Both the position numbers and the translations under genes were made by a program. The notes under the pieces are model-generated. The model was not told where the DNA came from and ran no database searches. It saw only the letters and a program-made list of their open reading frames with translations. Source: Dallia pectoralis (lineage: Eukaryota > Chordata > Actinopteri > Esociformes > Umbridae). From it: a stretch of 64,000 nt of DNA. Position 1 is the stretch's first letter; each line of letters begins with the position of its first letter. Shown in pieces: positions 1 through 10,794 of the stretch. The DNA is taken from positions 7,181,764 to 7,245,763 of the forward strand of contig CM055754.1 in NCBI GenBank assembly GCA_029465975.1, in the 5' to 3' direction.

Positions 1-276
1 AGTTCTGTGGTCTGTCTGGTTACGGACAACTTACTTTATGACTGAGGCATGTCAGGAATGAGGCATGTTAAGTAATATAGTGACAGTGATACATCTCGAA
101 TGAAGTCACAGGTAAATGGCTTTGTTCAGTCAACCCGTTTATCTGTGAGTGTATTCACGATAGCACACTGTTACTTAAAGCATTATTTTGCTATGGAAAT
201 GAATACATTTTATACAAGAAAAAGCAGTCTGGACAAAATGTGACTTCGCCACAGACGCTACCAAGTCATTAGGCTT
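1..276. other. unannotated flank
   Basis: I see no coding exon, RNA gene or recognisable repeat here. It is the left flank of the inverted-repeat element that begins with CCCTTACG. Confidence 0.5.
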
Positions 277-720
277 CCCTTACGAAAAAAAAGTATACTT
301 TAAGTTTATTTTTGTGAGTATACTTAAGTTTAAAAAGTATACTAATATTAAGGTACTTAAAGTATACTAGAAGTGTACTAATTTATATACTATTTTTATA
401 CTAAGTAGACTAAATTGGCCCACTTTTTGAGTTTATTTAGTACACTTTAGAGTACACTTATAGTTTATTTTAAGTATACTTTTGAATACTTTAAAGTAAC
501 CTGTGTAGTGTACTTTTAGTTTATAAAGTAGACTTCGTAAAGTACTTAAAACTATACTCTTGTATACTTTAAAGTAACCGGTGTAGTGCAATTTCAGTTC
601 ATGAAGTACACTTCTTGAAGTACTTAAGTATACATTTGAATACTTTCAAGTACACTTTCAACTCATGTAAGTACTTCAAGAAGTAAACTTAATAAATGTC
701 AATTTACTATGATTTACTAA
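277..720. repeat. left subterminal arm rich in AAGTATACTT palindromes
   Basis: About 440 bp made almost entirely of degenerate AGTATACTT / AAGTACACTT motifs in both orientations. It is the counterpart of the arm at the other end of the same element. Such dense palindromes can form hairpins and may be transposase binding sites, which is inference. Confidence 0.7.
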
Positions 721-1143
721 TAGATTTAAACACATAGTATAACTGTACAAGCCATGTTTGTCAAGTGAACCTTAAACAATACTCCACTTAACTTTAGAAT
801 AAATATTTTGTCTTCAAGTGTAATTAACATCTTTAAAATAAAGGAAATACAGTACATATTCAAAGTACCTAAATAAATCTGAGAGGCAAGACACACAATG
901 TGACTTAGACACATTTATTGTGAAACAGATAAATATTTTCATGAGATAATATTGTCAAAGCTACATTAAAGGGGGATAAACCAGCTTAAAATATTGATAT
1001 ATACATATATTTATAAAAAAAACGTAGAACTATTTTGAACTCTAAACGTTAAAATAAACATGGTTATTTTATTTATTTTACTTTTTTGAAGCATTCATTG
1101 TTGCACTTCTTGCACAAGATCCTCCGGACATCTTGCACTGTTA

Positions 1144-1517
1144 TTACTTAAAATTTCTCCCTTGCATGCCCTGTAAAAAAACACAAGACAACAAGCAAAC
1201 ATGATTAATATATTTAACCTTTAATCGAAATTTGTGAAATTGCACAATATTAAATTAGGATTCCAAATACACACTTGCGTGAAACATACCAAGGCAGATG
1301 AATTGTCGCCCCATTCACTGTTCGTATTGTGTACGTCTTCCTCTTCACTGCTGGGATCAGTTACGTCTTCCTCTTCACTGCTGGGATCGGGTACATTGTC
1401 CTCCATGCTGTTGGGATTGTGTATGTCATCATCCTCTTCATTACTGGGTATGTCTCCCTCTTTGCTGTTGGGATCAGATACAGAGTATTCTGCATTGACA
1501 TTAACTTCCTCTGAAGC
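1144..1517 (-). CDS. two predicted exons of a small spliced gene inside the inverted-repeat element; acidic repeat protein
   Basis: On the minus strand a 228-bp exon (1517 down to 1290) is preceded by a strong acceptor (TTTCTCATTTCTTCAG) and followed by a strong donor (CTTG then GTATGTTT). Only one frame is open across it and it fits phase 0 at both ends. The 76 residues are very acidic, with a repeated DPSSEEEDV-type motif and related DPNSKEGDI and NPNSMEDN units. A second strong acceptor (GTTTTTTTACAG) begins a short exon at 1170 that encodes eight residues and a TAA at 1144-1146. AATAAA-like signals follow near 1067-1079. The first exon is not settled. A good donor lies at 1957 after AACAG, but the ATG-started frame from 2150 stops at 1962, and the frame that stays open into the donor has no ATG. 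Function unknown. It may be an accessory protein of the element or the remains of a transposase gene. Confidence 0.4.
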
Positions 1518-1957
1518 CTGAAGAAATGAGAAAGGGTAAAGTACATCGTTTAATTTATACTAGTATAGCCAGTTAAATGCAACATCTTATAAACACCCAG
1601 CGTGTTACAATTTATAACACACAGCATCAAGAAAAAAAATGTTATCAGCAAACTAGTGGCTACATGGCTTATTAGGATAAAGTACAGGGTGATTCTTGTT
1701 CCCTGCCTCTAACAAACAAGCTACTTAGCAACCTTGCCTAATTAGTAACTGTAGCTACCAGTTACCTGAAAAACAAAAGATGCAGATAAAAGATAAGTAA
1801 TTGTTAACAAGTGCTAGTTACGTGTTGTCTTCTAACATGGCTCAGACGTAAATAGCTATCTAGCTAATGTTGATGTGAGCATTAACCATAGCCAAGTAGC
1901 TAGTTAGCTGTTATCTCATATAGGCCTAGATAAAGTTAGAATCTAGCTCAAACTCAC

Positions 1958-2150
1958 CTGTTCATTCCATCTGTACTTTGTCCTTTTTGGAATCCTTACA
2001 CCCGATTCTCGAGTTTAAAGCGTAGTTTATGGCGACTGAAACATGCTGCAATATCTCCGGTTCAACATATGATGTTTTGCTCGCGCGCAGGTAACAGGAA
2101 GTGACGTCCTTATCAGCTCCGCCCCCATCCGTCTTCTTCTGATGCTTCAT
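1958..2150 (-). other. possible first exon of the spliced gene in the 2.5-kb element
   Basis: On the minus strand an ATG at 2150 opens a 62-codon frame rich in lysine and serine. It ends at TGA (1962), just before a consensus donor, AACAG then GTGAGTTT (GT at 1957-1956). A different frame, ending with residues YRWNEQ, stays open through the donor and would join the acidic exon in phase 0, but it has an in-frame stop upstream and no ATG. Either this is 5' untranslated sequence, or the gene is already broken here. Confidence 0.25.
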
Positions 2151-2544
2151 TGGACATTTTTCTCAGTTAATGCATGTAAAATATGTTCAAATATATGTTA
2201 ATGTCCTGTCTGTCCGGGGCTTTTATTCATATCTGACTTATAAATGTTCTTCACATACAGCAAAGGCAGAATTGGACATTTTTATTAATACTCCAATTGA
2301 TTAATATTAGTATAGTATATGAATAGGGCTCCAAAATGTTTGGCAGTAATTATGATTGCAGCTTCAGTAACAAATAAGATTCAACGTGCAATGCATAATA
2401 TTTCATAGACATAAGTATTAGAATATACAAGATGGATCTAAAAAAATTACTTGTAATCTACTTAAAAAATATTTTGACTGTTATTGCTGTATAATAAAAG
2501 AAAATCTCCAGAAGAAATGTGTAAAAATGTTTTTCTATTTGGTA

Positions 2545-2774
2545 GTATACTTAAAAGTTCAAGAAAGTTAACTATTTTCTAAATATACTTTTTGAAAGTA
2601 TATCATACGTAAACTAAAAGTGTACTACCCATTTTGTAGTATACTTATAGTATACTTGAATATACTTTTTTCTAAGCATACTTCTGAAAAGTATATCAAA
2701 AGTGAACTAAAAGTGTACTATCCATTTTTTAGTATACTTATAGTATACTTTAATATACTTTTTTTTCGTAAGGG
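2545..2774. repeat. right subterminal arm with an internal ~93-bp direct duplication
   Basis: Dense AGTATACTT-type motifs, inverted relative to the left arm. Two direct copies of about 93 bp (beginning near 2594 and 2687) share the core AACTAAAAGTGTACTA, then CCATTTT and TAGTATACTTATAGTATACT. The second copy runs into the terminal CGTAAGGG. Confidence 0.7.
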
Positions 2775-2944
2775 TTATTTGGCTCCAGTTTCCATGCAGG
2801 ATGACTAACGCCTGTGTCACTTGCTAATTTGTTAACTCAGTCACATGTCAACGATAGTTGGGAAATGACAAAATAGCATACTGTATCGGTGGCAGGAATA
2901 ATCCAGTGGCACATTTCGCTAGTGGTTACCCAGCATCGCTTTTT

Positions 2945-3061
2945 CATGAGCCTGTGGTAATGTTTGTTATTACTGCTTACTGTTTTATGTCCTGAATTGT
3001 AAAGCGTCCTTGAGCCCTGGAAAGGCGCTATATAAATAAAACGTATTATTATTATTATTAT
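2945..3061 (+). repeat. retroposon 3' tail (L2/SINE-type) with (ATT)n
   Basis: The segment contains TTGTAAAGCGTCCTTGAG, then GGCGCTATATAAATAAA and an (ATT)n run. This 'GTAAAGCGC...CTATATAAATAAA' tail is a widespread 3' end of fish LINE/SINE copies. It is 5'-truncated and has no coding content. Confidence 0.6.
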
Positions 3062-3394
3062 GTTGTTTATTGCTAAAACTCAACCCCTTCTAGCTCCACT
3101 CCATTCTCGGCCCTCCATTCACTTGTTCACGCTGCTCGCCATTTACACAAGTGTCCCAATTGCTAAGGGATTGTAAATGAGGTTGTTGTCATGAGGCTGT
3201 CGGAGCTAATTAGAAACTCCAGTGGCCACTATGAGTCGGTGTTCAACAAAGCTGCCTCCTTGAGCAAAGTGGAATCTCATATTGCAACACGTTTTTGCGG
3301 AGCTTGCGCAGTTAAGCACCAAGGAATCGCTAGGCTTGCCTAACGACATGAGAAGTGCACATGTTTATGATCTGATTTAGAGAACTATATACAG

Positions 3395-4145
3395 TCAAAT
3401 TACTCCTGAATGTTCACTGTTCAACGGGTCATTTCGATTATTTTGACTAAGGCAACAGAAGGGATTTGAACATTTTACTGGTAATACTGAGGACCATAAT
3501 TTGCATCTGGACTGCATCCTGAAGTTGAGGAGTTTAATAATCCCCCAGCACTTGACCATGAAGGGTCTTTTATGGTGGGGAGCTGGGCACCAATGATGCG
3601 CCGGGCGGTTTTCGGCAACCGCTGCAGGGACTTCCGGTTGGCTGCAGAGCAACCATTAAACCAAACGGTTGAACAGTTGGTTAGAATACTCTCGACCGTG
3701 CACCGGTAACAGTTTACCAGGATGTTGGTAGATAAGTGGGCCTCCTTTACCTTCCTTAAAAAGTACAGGTGCTGTTGCACCTTTTTGACCATGTTCCACA
3801 ATGAGAACTGGGGCATGTATACAGCTTTTTACTTCCTATAATCCACAATCGGTTCTTTGGTTTTCTTGGCATTGATAGCCAGGTTCTTATCAGCGCACCA
3901 AGCCCCTAGGTGCTTGACCGTTTTCCTGTAGCCTGCCCCGTCGATGTAGCTGATAAGACCAACTACTGTGGCGTCACCCTCAAACTCAGCGATGGTATTG
4001 GAGTTGCGTACCTCTGAGACAGTCTTGGTTAAAGAGGGAGTAAAAGAATGGGCCAAGCACGAAGCCTTGTGGGCCACCAGTGTTCATGGTCAGGGTGTAG
4101 GAGGTGAGGTTGTGCAACCTGACAGACTGAGGTCTGAAGTTTAAA
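3395..4145 (-). pseudogene. non-LTR retrotransposon RT fragment (Rex1/CR1-L2 type), degenerate
   Basis: The minus strand keeps the C-terminal half of a LINE reverse transcriptase in several broken frames. From upstream to downstream: a GGPQGFVLGPFFYSLF stretch (RT motif usually GxPQGxVLSPLLYSLF), then FEGDATVVGLIS where the catalytic FADDT should be, then NLAINAKKTKEPIVDYRK, then VKKVQQHLYFLRKVK, and finally a SILTNCSTVWFNG...LQRLPKTARRIIGAQLP stretch. The catalytic YADD/FADD box is changed to FEGDA, and frame changes and stops separate the pieces, so it is dead. No endonuclease domain is present. Its upstream end abuts a Tc1 fragment of opposite orientation at 4147. It belongs to the same broad family as the fragment at 61.3-62.4 kb. 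Confidence 0.8.
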
Positions 4146-4146
4146 A

Positions 4147-4577
4147 ATGGACAATCACCCAAAACATACTGCAAAGGCAGACCAGAGGTTTTTTTTAAGG
4201 CAAAGGAGAGGTTTATTCTGCAACTACTGAGTCAATCACCTGATCACAACCCGATCAAGCATGCATTTCATCAGCTGAAGGCAGAAAGACCCGGAAACAA
4301 ACAAATGTTTGGTGATGTCTTTGCGTTCCAGAATTCACGTATTCAATGCCTGCAAATAATTCTCGACCAAGTATCAGTAATTATCATTTAATTTATGATT
4401 CAGTTAATTTGTCCAATTGAGCCTCTGAAATAAGGGGACTGTGTATAAAAATGGTTGAAATTCCTAAACGTTTCGACCCCTCTAATTAAAGCTGAAAGTC
4501 TGCACTTCAATTGCATCTCATCTGTATCATTTCAAATCGGTAGTGCCAGTGTCCAATTACTTCCGGACCTAACCGTA
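4147..4577 (+). mobile_element. Tc1/mariner fragment, 3' half
   Basis: It begins GACAATCACCCAAAACATAC, which is a decayed form of the Tc1 transposase region encoding D-N-D-P-K-H-T, followed by AACCCGATCAAGCATGCATT (NPIEHAF-type). It continues into the non-coding 3' end, with GGGACTGTGTATAAAAATGG and a terminus near CTTCCGGACCTAACCGTA. I recognise this as the 3' half of a common fish Tc1-like family. The reading frame is broken by deletions and no transposase could be made. Confidence 0.75.
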
Positions 4578-5019
4578 AGTGACGCTGGAGCTAGGTCTTG
4601 CATCGTGCGTCACTAGTGGTTCAAAGTTTTATTTTCTCGCGGGACGAACAGACGAAACAGAGTGGTTCAATTTCAGAAACTGGACCATCGTCAAGTCAAT
4701 CAGGTAATTGAACCTAATGCTACGATGCTCTGGGATTCTGACTTGAAAGTTCACCAAAAGACAAATAACTGCCTTGGATCAGCAAGTATTGACACCGTTG
4801 ATGGGGGACAAGTTCTCCTGTAGACTCACGTTTGGAAGTGCCATTGGATTAAGTGCCTCACACTTGTTTTTTTTCAAAGTGCAAGTAGATGAGAGGGGCT
4901 CATTTGGGATAGTGAATTAAACTTGTCCAAGTGATCTACTGGTACTTCCCTTGAATTTTCTTTTCGCTGCTTTCAGACACCTGTCAAAAAATATACCGTT
5001 ATATTATCAAATAGCTAAA
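4578..5019. other. unannotated interval
   Basis: AT-rich sequence between two Tc1 pieces. I see no open exon and no recognisable repeat. Confidence 0.4.
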
Positions 5020-5158
5020 TCGGTACATTTGCAACATTTCTAAAAATGTCATTTCGATATGTCATTATGGTTTCAGTGTGTAGAGTGATGTAAACAAACT
5101 AGAGGCCATGGTGTGCAAAGAAAGTGATGGGCTCTAAATACTTTCCGAATGCATTGTA
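5020..5158 (+). mobile_element. Tc1-like 3' terminal fragment
   Basis: It ends with AAATACTTTCCGAATGCATT, a close match to the known 3' terminus of a fish Tc1 family ('TGAATACTTTCCGAATGCACTGTA'). Upstream sequence such as TTCTAAAAATGTCATTTCG and TGTCATTATGG also fits the 3' non-coding part. No coding content. Confidence 0.6.
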
Positions 5159-5159
5159 T

Positions 5160-7495
5160 CCGACACAACCTGTATATCATCAAGTGGCCTGTGAGAAAAA
5201 TGCCACGGTTGCCTCGCTCCCTACCCCACACACACACACACAAACACACAGATGATCGAAATACACTTTCTGCTAACGAACGGTTCAGGTGTCACATTAG
5301 AGGGTGAAACACGGATGGAGAGAGAAAGAAACAAGGCGCAGAAAGGGATATTGTGAATCCAGAGACATATCGAGAGAGTTGCCTGTACGGGAGAGACGCC
5401 GACGGATACGAGGACACCCACTGGATCCCCTGTCACCTGTCAGTCCGGACCCGGTGTTTTAATGAACAGCGCCCGGTCTGTGGGTGGGTCGGTCGTCAGA
5501 CAGACAGGCAGGAAGGCTGCTCTTGGTGACAAACAGGCAGTCTAACTCGTCCTGACAACTGGAGGCCTCCTGCGAACCCCACTCATCAACAGGTTGTGTC
5601 ACGGAAACACTGCAATCTCCACAGCAAATCTCCACACACACACACACACACACACGCAGACACACCCTTAAAATAGATCTGCTAAGCATGTATAAGGAGG
5701 CGAAGGGGTCGGGAAAGAAACGCCGTTCTGTGCTATTCTGATCTCGGAGCATCTGTTTTGTCAGTCCATCAGAGCGTTTGAAACATAACAAACTCTTTAA
5801 GTAAAGCCGCACGGTGCATTAATACAGATGTACAAAGTTTAGTGCTGCCTTCTGGGTGACCACCGAGCTCTACGTGATACTGGACCAGCGATACGCCCGT
5901 TCTAATTAACACCAAAGATGTGCAACTTCGCTTTAACTGACTCTATCCGAAACGTCAACCTATTTTCTGTACAGGGCAACACGTTTGTCAAGTTATAGGC
6001 ACCGTGGCTCTGGGACTAATTACAGCTAAGTCATTGTGATCAGATGATTACATGTTGTAGACGTTGGTGGAAATTGTCCTGGCACCATCTGCAGTGGGTG
6101 GTGAACGTGTCTGTCAGGGTTGTCTGAACCAGTCGTGTTCTCTAGCAGAGAATGTGTCAGTGCCTTCAATGGTGGCGGTTGTTGGTGGTAGGAGAATGCT
6201 CTGTCCTCCAAGCGCGTTTCCTTCAGCAGAATCATGCTTGCTGCGCTTGTTTGGCGATAAGAAGCTTGGTTGGATGTGCTTAGGAGGACACGTCCTGATC
6301 CACCCTCATAAGCCAGCTGAAGGTGGCTGTGAAAAGACGTGGCAATAATCTGGAACGGCCATCGCAACATTGGGGAGGGAAAAAGGAAAGGAATTAAAAA
6401 GGGGAACGCTGATTTGTTTCTTCCATTTCATATGATTTCCTTAACAATATTTTTCTCTACTTTCAAAGTTAACTTTGCCTGAATATTTTCAATAAAAACG
6501 TGTACGTATTTAGATGTGTTTAATGCATTTAGAAGGGAAATAACTTCAGAGAAGCTGTCTAATTGAATTATTTATTTAATGCTGAACCCAAATGTATTGC
6601 CAACATGCCACAAGGGTGTCGCTCGTGCCACAAGCCCTGCCATCCCCAGAGAGGTCGGCACAAATTGGTAACACCACAATGCCCCTGGACATTATTGGTG
6701 TGCCACAACAGATGATGCAGCTTTAATGCAGACCACTGACTTTAAAACTGTACTATTAGTTTCCAGTCCATTGGGAACTTTAGCAAAACAAACAAATTTG
6801 GCACACACATAGCCAGACCAACAGTAATTTTTTGTCAGTATGAGTCGGATCTCTGTGTCTTTACAGTTTCCAAGACATTGCTGAATATTTTGTTAAGTGA
6901 ATTTACCAAGTAGATTCCTTTATATTTCTGAAGGATAAATTGTATTTTTTTTAATTCACTGAAACTCAAGACTTCAAGATGAAATATTTTTAAGAAAAAA
7001 CAATAATACAGTATGTTGCTTACATAAGAGTTCAACAATTGTGCTTCGGAGGTCCTCAGTTCACACAGGTGAAAGAAATTGCCTTAATAAGGAGACATTC
7101 ACTAATGGCCTTCACTTGAGAACCATTGGTAAACCCCCCACTGTTGAAGAATCATTGGTGATACTGTAAGTCCCAAAATAATAATAATAAAAAATACTTA
7201 TTTATAATATAACATAGCAGCCAAAGCGCATGGAAGACCAGATATACCCTGCTCCAAAAAACATCATGTGAAATCTCCCTCCAAAGCAACTCTACCGCCA
7301 TCTAGAGGCAGGCTTCAACATTCATCGCCTCCAGCCTTCTAGTGCCACCGGCCCCTCATCATCACATTGTCTGTCTCGTCATTTGCACGCACCTGGTGCC
7401 CATTCCCTCATTAGTACTTGTATATTGTATATGTTCCCTGTGTTTACCATGGCTTTGTGAAAGCAAAATGACATAAAAACAATAATTGGAAAGCA
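5160..7495. other. unannotated interval with two (CA)n microsatellites
   Basis: Short (CA)n runs lie at about 5227-5250 and 5633-5655. The rest, including a moderately GC-rich block at 6060-6360, contains only short frames with no family resemblance. I see no gene. Confidence 0.4.
5633..5655. repeat. (CA)n microsatellite
   Basis: An uninterrupted run of about eleven CA dinucleotides. A similar interrupted run lies at 5227-5250. Confidence 0.9.
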
Positions 7496-7499
7496 AAAT

Positions 7500-8410
7500 C
7501 ACTAACGTGATTGAGGGCTGTTTTCACCAATACAGAACGTCTCGGATGTTCTCATTTGGATTCGGATCTGGGGACTCTGAGGCTCAGTCAATGGCATCAA
7601 TATTGTTGTCATCCAGGAACTACCTACCCCGGCCACATTAGGTTGGGCATTGTCCTTTACCAGGAGGAACCCAGGGCACCAGTGTAAGGTCTGACGATGG
7701 ATCTGCGATGGATCTGAGGATTTCATCCTGGTACTTAACAGCGGTAATGGTTCTTTTGGCTAGCACGTTGAGGTCTGTGCGACCCTCCAAATATATGCTT
7801 CCTCATTCCTCTTGAATGATGTTGCAGGCGGCATAAAGTTTACTAGAGCATCTAGACCCTTTTTCACATCTGTCACACGTGCTCAGTGTGAAGCTGCTCT
7901 CATCTGTGAAGAGAAGGGTGTGCCAATGGGGGGGAAATGCCAGTTCTGGCATACTTTGCTGAATGCCAATCAAGCTTCACGCTGCTAAGCTGTGAGCACA
8001 GGGGTTCCTCCTGTTCCACCTGGCACAAATTATATGATACCGGTCCTACTGCTGGGTTGATGCCAGTGTGCGGCCCGGTTCAGCTCTCGTGTAATTGCGC
8101 GTCTCCTGGTTCCTCCTGCATGCTCTTCAAACTGTACTGGGAGACATAGCAAACCTTCTTGCAATGGCACACATGGATGACCCTGCTGACTCTAGACTCA
8201 ACAAAACCCTGGCCACTAGGTTTATCCAGCAAACATACTGACTGTTTTTCATTGAGCCCAGACTGAACACCCGTTGCTTGCACAGGTATCCTATCGCGAT
8301 ATTGGCAGCGCTGTGTGAGTTGTCAAGAGTATCTGGTGTGGTCCGCTCCATTGTGGATTCTTCCATTTTATTATGTAGATTTCAATCTAAACCCAATCAC
8401 CAGGCGTCCC
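7500..8410 (-). pseudogene. Tc1-like transposase relic, nearly full length but broken
   Basis: Read on the minus strand, the order of a Tc1 transposase is kept in broken frames. An N-terminal helix-turn-helix region near 8127-8220 has SMCAIARRFAMSPSTV (family: 'GMSQREVARRFNVSQSTV'). A catalytic-core stretch near 7745-7800 encodes YLEGRTDLNVLAKRTITAV. Next comes GFLLVKDNAQPNVAGV near 7630-7690, where the second catalytic aspartate lies in the usual DNARPH box. A remnant of the SPDLNPIEH box follows near 7540-7570, now SPQIRIQMR through a frame change. A 9-bp direct duplication (GATCCATCG) lies near 7690-7710. Frame shifts and stops make it inactive. Confidence 0.75.
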
Positions 8411-9844
8411 CTGTAAATGCATATGCTCGACAACTCTAGTTTGCTCTGTGGCATAATCCAGAAGGGTGTCCGTCATAATTTGCGAGTTCTCATTGGTCTA
8501 TCAGTTAACAAACATGCCAAGAAGAGCCAAAATGTGTGTGCAAATCACGTAGATACCAAAACTCCCTAAGGCTATGAATGCAGTGACCGGCACTGGTGAA
8601 CGAACAAATATTGGTGAAAGCATCATCCAATAAAGGAGTAGCCAACTGACATACGTAACAACTGACAACTGTGACAGCTGAAATGCAGGAACAGACACAT
8701 ATTTGTAAGATACACAAAGACAGAGAAAGAAGGAGCTATTATAGTCTGACTACATGAGACCAAGAGGCCGTCAAACTTTTTATATTTGTTTATTTCAATT
8801 GTACTCTTTGAGCAGAGACACTTATTTTTTGTGAGTTTTACAGCACATTTTGTTTAGAGTGGTAACATTTATTCTCAAACAAAGACAGCTTTTTTCCATA
8901 AAGCCATTTTTATATCTACAGTAACTCTACTGAGAATGTATCTGACAAAAACAACAGAATACTTAAATTAGTTTCAGTGTCATAACATCGATTCTTACTT
9001 ATTACTGTCATGTATAAAAGATGATTATACACTTGTGTAGTTGTTCGTCTGTCTTTTCAGGGCAAAAAAATAAATCAGAATGATTTTATTTAGTTTATGA
9101 GACACCATAAATCCATAGAACAAATCATTATTAGAGCATTAAGAATTAAAGTATTGACTCAACAATGCTGATAAAACGCAGCAGCGCTTGGTTGCAGACT
9201 TTCAGTGTGGGTTAAAACCTTAGAGATTTCTATTGAGCTGAGTATTTTAGTGTCGAACTTGGCGTAATCTGTATTTATGAAAGCCGCCTCAAATGTATAA
9301 CATTTGAAGTCTCTGAAAGGTTTAGTGTAGCACAATTACAGTTATGTGACATGTTCATGAATGATTAAGAGTAGCAATGTGCATTTTGTCTCTTACAGGC
9401 AATCTGAGAGCAATTAAAGGATTTGCGAAAGTCCTGGTAGAAATACACCTCCGGTAATGGACTTAGAGTTAGCCTGGATTGGAATACACTAACTAAACGT
9501 AACCTTTTCCAGTTCCAGGTCCAGGTTTATGGTCTTTCCAAGTGGGTTCCAGAAAAGGTTTTCCACACAAGGCTTGTAACAGATGTCAGATATTGTTTTA
9601 ATACATTTACTGCCGTAAATACGGTATTAAAGTGCAGTAAGGTCTCGTGTTAATCACTAGTACCTGCAGCAATACGTATGCGATAAAACACATTTCTACA
9701 CAGCCACACTGGCCGGCTCCACCGATACTTTGTTAATCTGACCTAGAAAAATGTAAATCTGTTTGAACATGCAATCTCAGAAACCAACAATAAGGACTAC
9801 ATCTCAATGGTCCTGATGGCAGTATGCAATGCTAAATAACGCTT
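8411..9844. other. unannotated interval
   Basis: AT-rich sequence with short spurious frames only. I see no repeat family, exon or RNA gene. Confidence 0.4.
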
Positions 9845-10103
9845 TATGAGCATCTGTGGGGCATCCTCAAACGGAAGGTGGAGGAGCACAAGGTCTCTAA
9901 CATCCACCAGCTCTGTGATGTCGTCATGAAGGAGTGGAAGAGGACTCCAGTGACACCCTGTGAAGCTCTGGTGAACTCCATGCCCAAGAGGGTTAAGGCA
10001 GTGCTGGAAAATAATTGGTGGCCACACATAAATATTGACACCTTGGGCCCAATTTGGACATTTTCACTTGTACTCACTTTTGTTGCCAGCGGTTTAGAAA
10101 TTA
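9845..10103 (+). mobile_element. Tc1-like fragment, transposase C-terminus and 3' end
   Basis: GAGCATCTGTGGGGCATCCT encodes EHLWGIL, the end of the Tc1 NPIEHLWGIL box. An open stretch from 9878 encodes KVEEHKVSNIHQLCDVV...VMKEWKRTP...VNSMPKRVKAVLENN in one frame, the usual Tc1 C-terminus. Downstream come GGGCCCAATTTGGACATTTT and TACTCACTTTTGTTGCCAGC, which I recognise from the 3' non-coding end of fish Tc1-like elements. The DNA-binding and most catalytic parts are missing. Confidence 0.8.
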
Positions 10104-10794
10104 TATAATCCCCTAGTAACCTTTCAATTTTTCCTTTATAGTTACCCGTCTCTTTTTCATTGTTTCTTGTTACGTTTGAGTTTCCTGTCTATGTATTGAG
10201 TCTTGTAAAGCCTTGTCATGAGAAAGTAAGTCATTCATTTTTAAAGTCTTAATTATTGATTCCCTGCATCGTCTCCTGCTTCTTCTTGAAGTATGACAAC
10301 TGTGCGTTTGATATCGATGACTTATAGGCTAATCATTCCCTGGAGAAATGATTGGTCAATATGTGCATCGGTAATCAGATTTATAACACTAAACAGGACT
10401 TTATGGTACCTACATCATTTGCCTTAGATTTACTACGTAAATAGACTTACAAACGTGTTTGAGATTTAATGGAACATGTCCTCAATATCAAGCTCTAACA
10501 TTTCAGCTGGATATTACCAGCATTCTTATTTCACTTGATCTGAAGCTAAAGGTGTTTTTGTGTTTGAAATTTCAGAGTAAATGGCAAGCTGTTCTGCCTT
10601 ATGTCTGATTGTTTATACTCATGGAAGAAAATATGAGTATACTTATGAATAAAATAAATAATTTGTTTGTCTATATATGGGTTTTGAAATAAGGGAGGAC
10701 ACTCCCATAACCAAATCAGAGAACCCCTATATGTATTACACACTGATTGTTTTACTGAGTGCTCAATTCTGTTGAAAATAGCTAGAGTAAACAA
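10104..10794. other. unannotated interval
   Basis: AT-rich sequence between a Tc1 end and the tail of an L2-like LINE. Nothing recognisable. Confidence 0.4.

Larger units (their letters stand above)
277..2774. mobile_element. 2.5-kb DNA-transposon-like element with inverted terminal and subterminal repeats
   Basis: The left end begins CCCTTACGAAAAAAAAGTAT and the right end is its reverse complement, ending in CGTAAGGG. Inside each end lies a long AT-rich arm full of the palindrome AAGTATACTT and variants such as AGTACACTT. The unique centre (about 950-2500) contains minus-strand sequence with splice signals and an acidic repeat exon. Matching ends in opposite orientation are the hallmark of a cut-and-paste DNA transposon. 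I could not find a convincing target-site duplication: the left flank ends in ctt and the right flank begins tta. The superfamily is therefore open. CCC termini and an acidic stretch are compatible with piggyBac, but a hAT-like, PIF/Harbinger-like or non-autonomous element is equally possible. No transposase catalytic domain is visible, so it is probably non-autonomous. Confidence 0.75.

Noticed and set aside
277..2774. Firm assignment to piggyBac
   Set aside because: CCC ends and an acidic stretch fit, but there is no TTAA duplication and no DDD transposase domain.
4147..4577. Continuation of the LINE at 3.4-4.1 kb
   Set aside because: The sequence changes abruptly to a Tc1 3' half in the opposite orientation.
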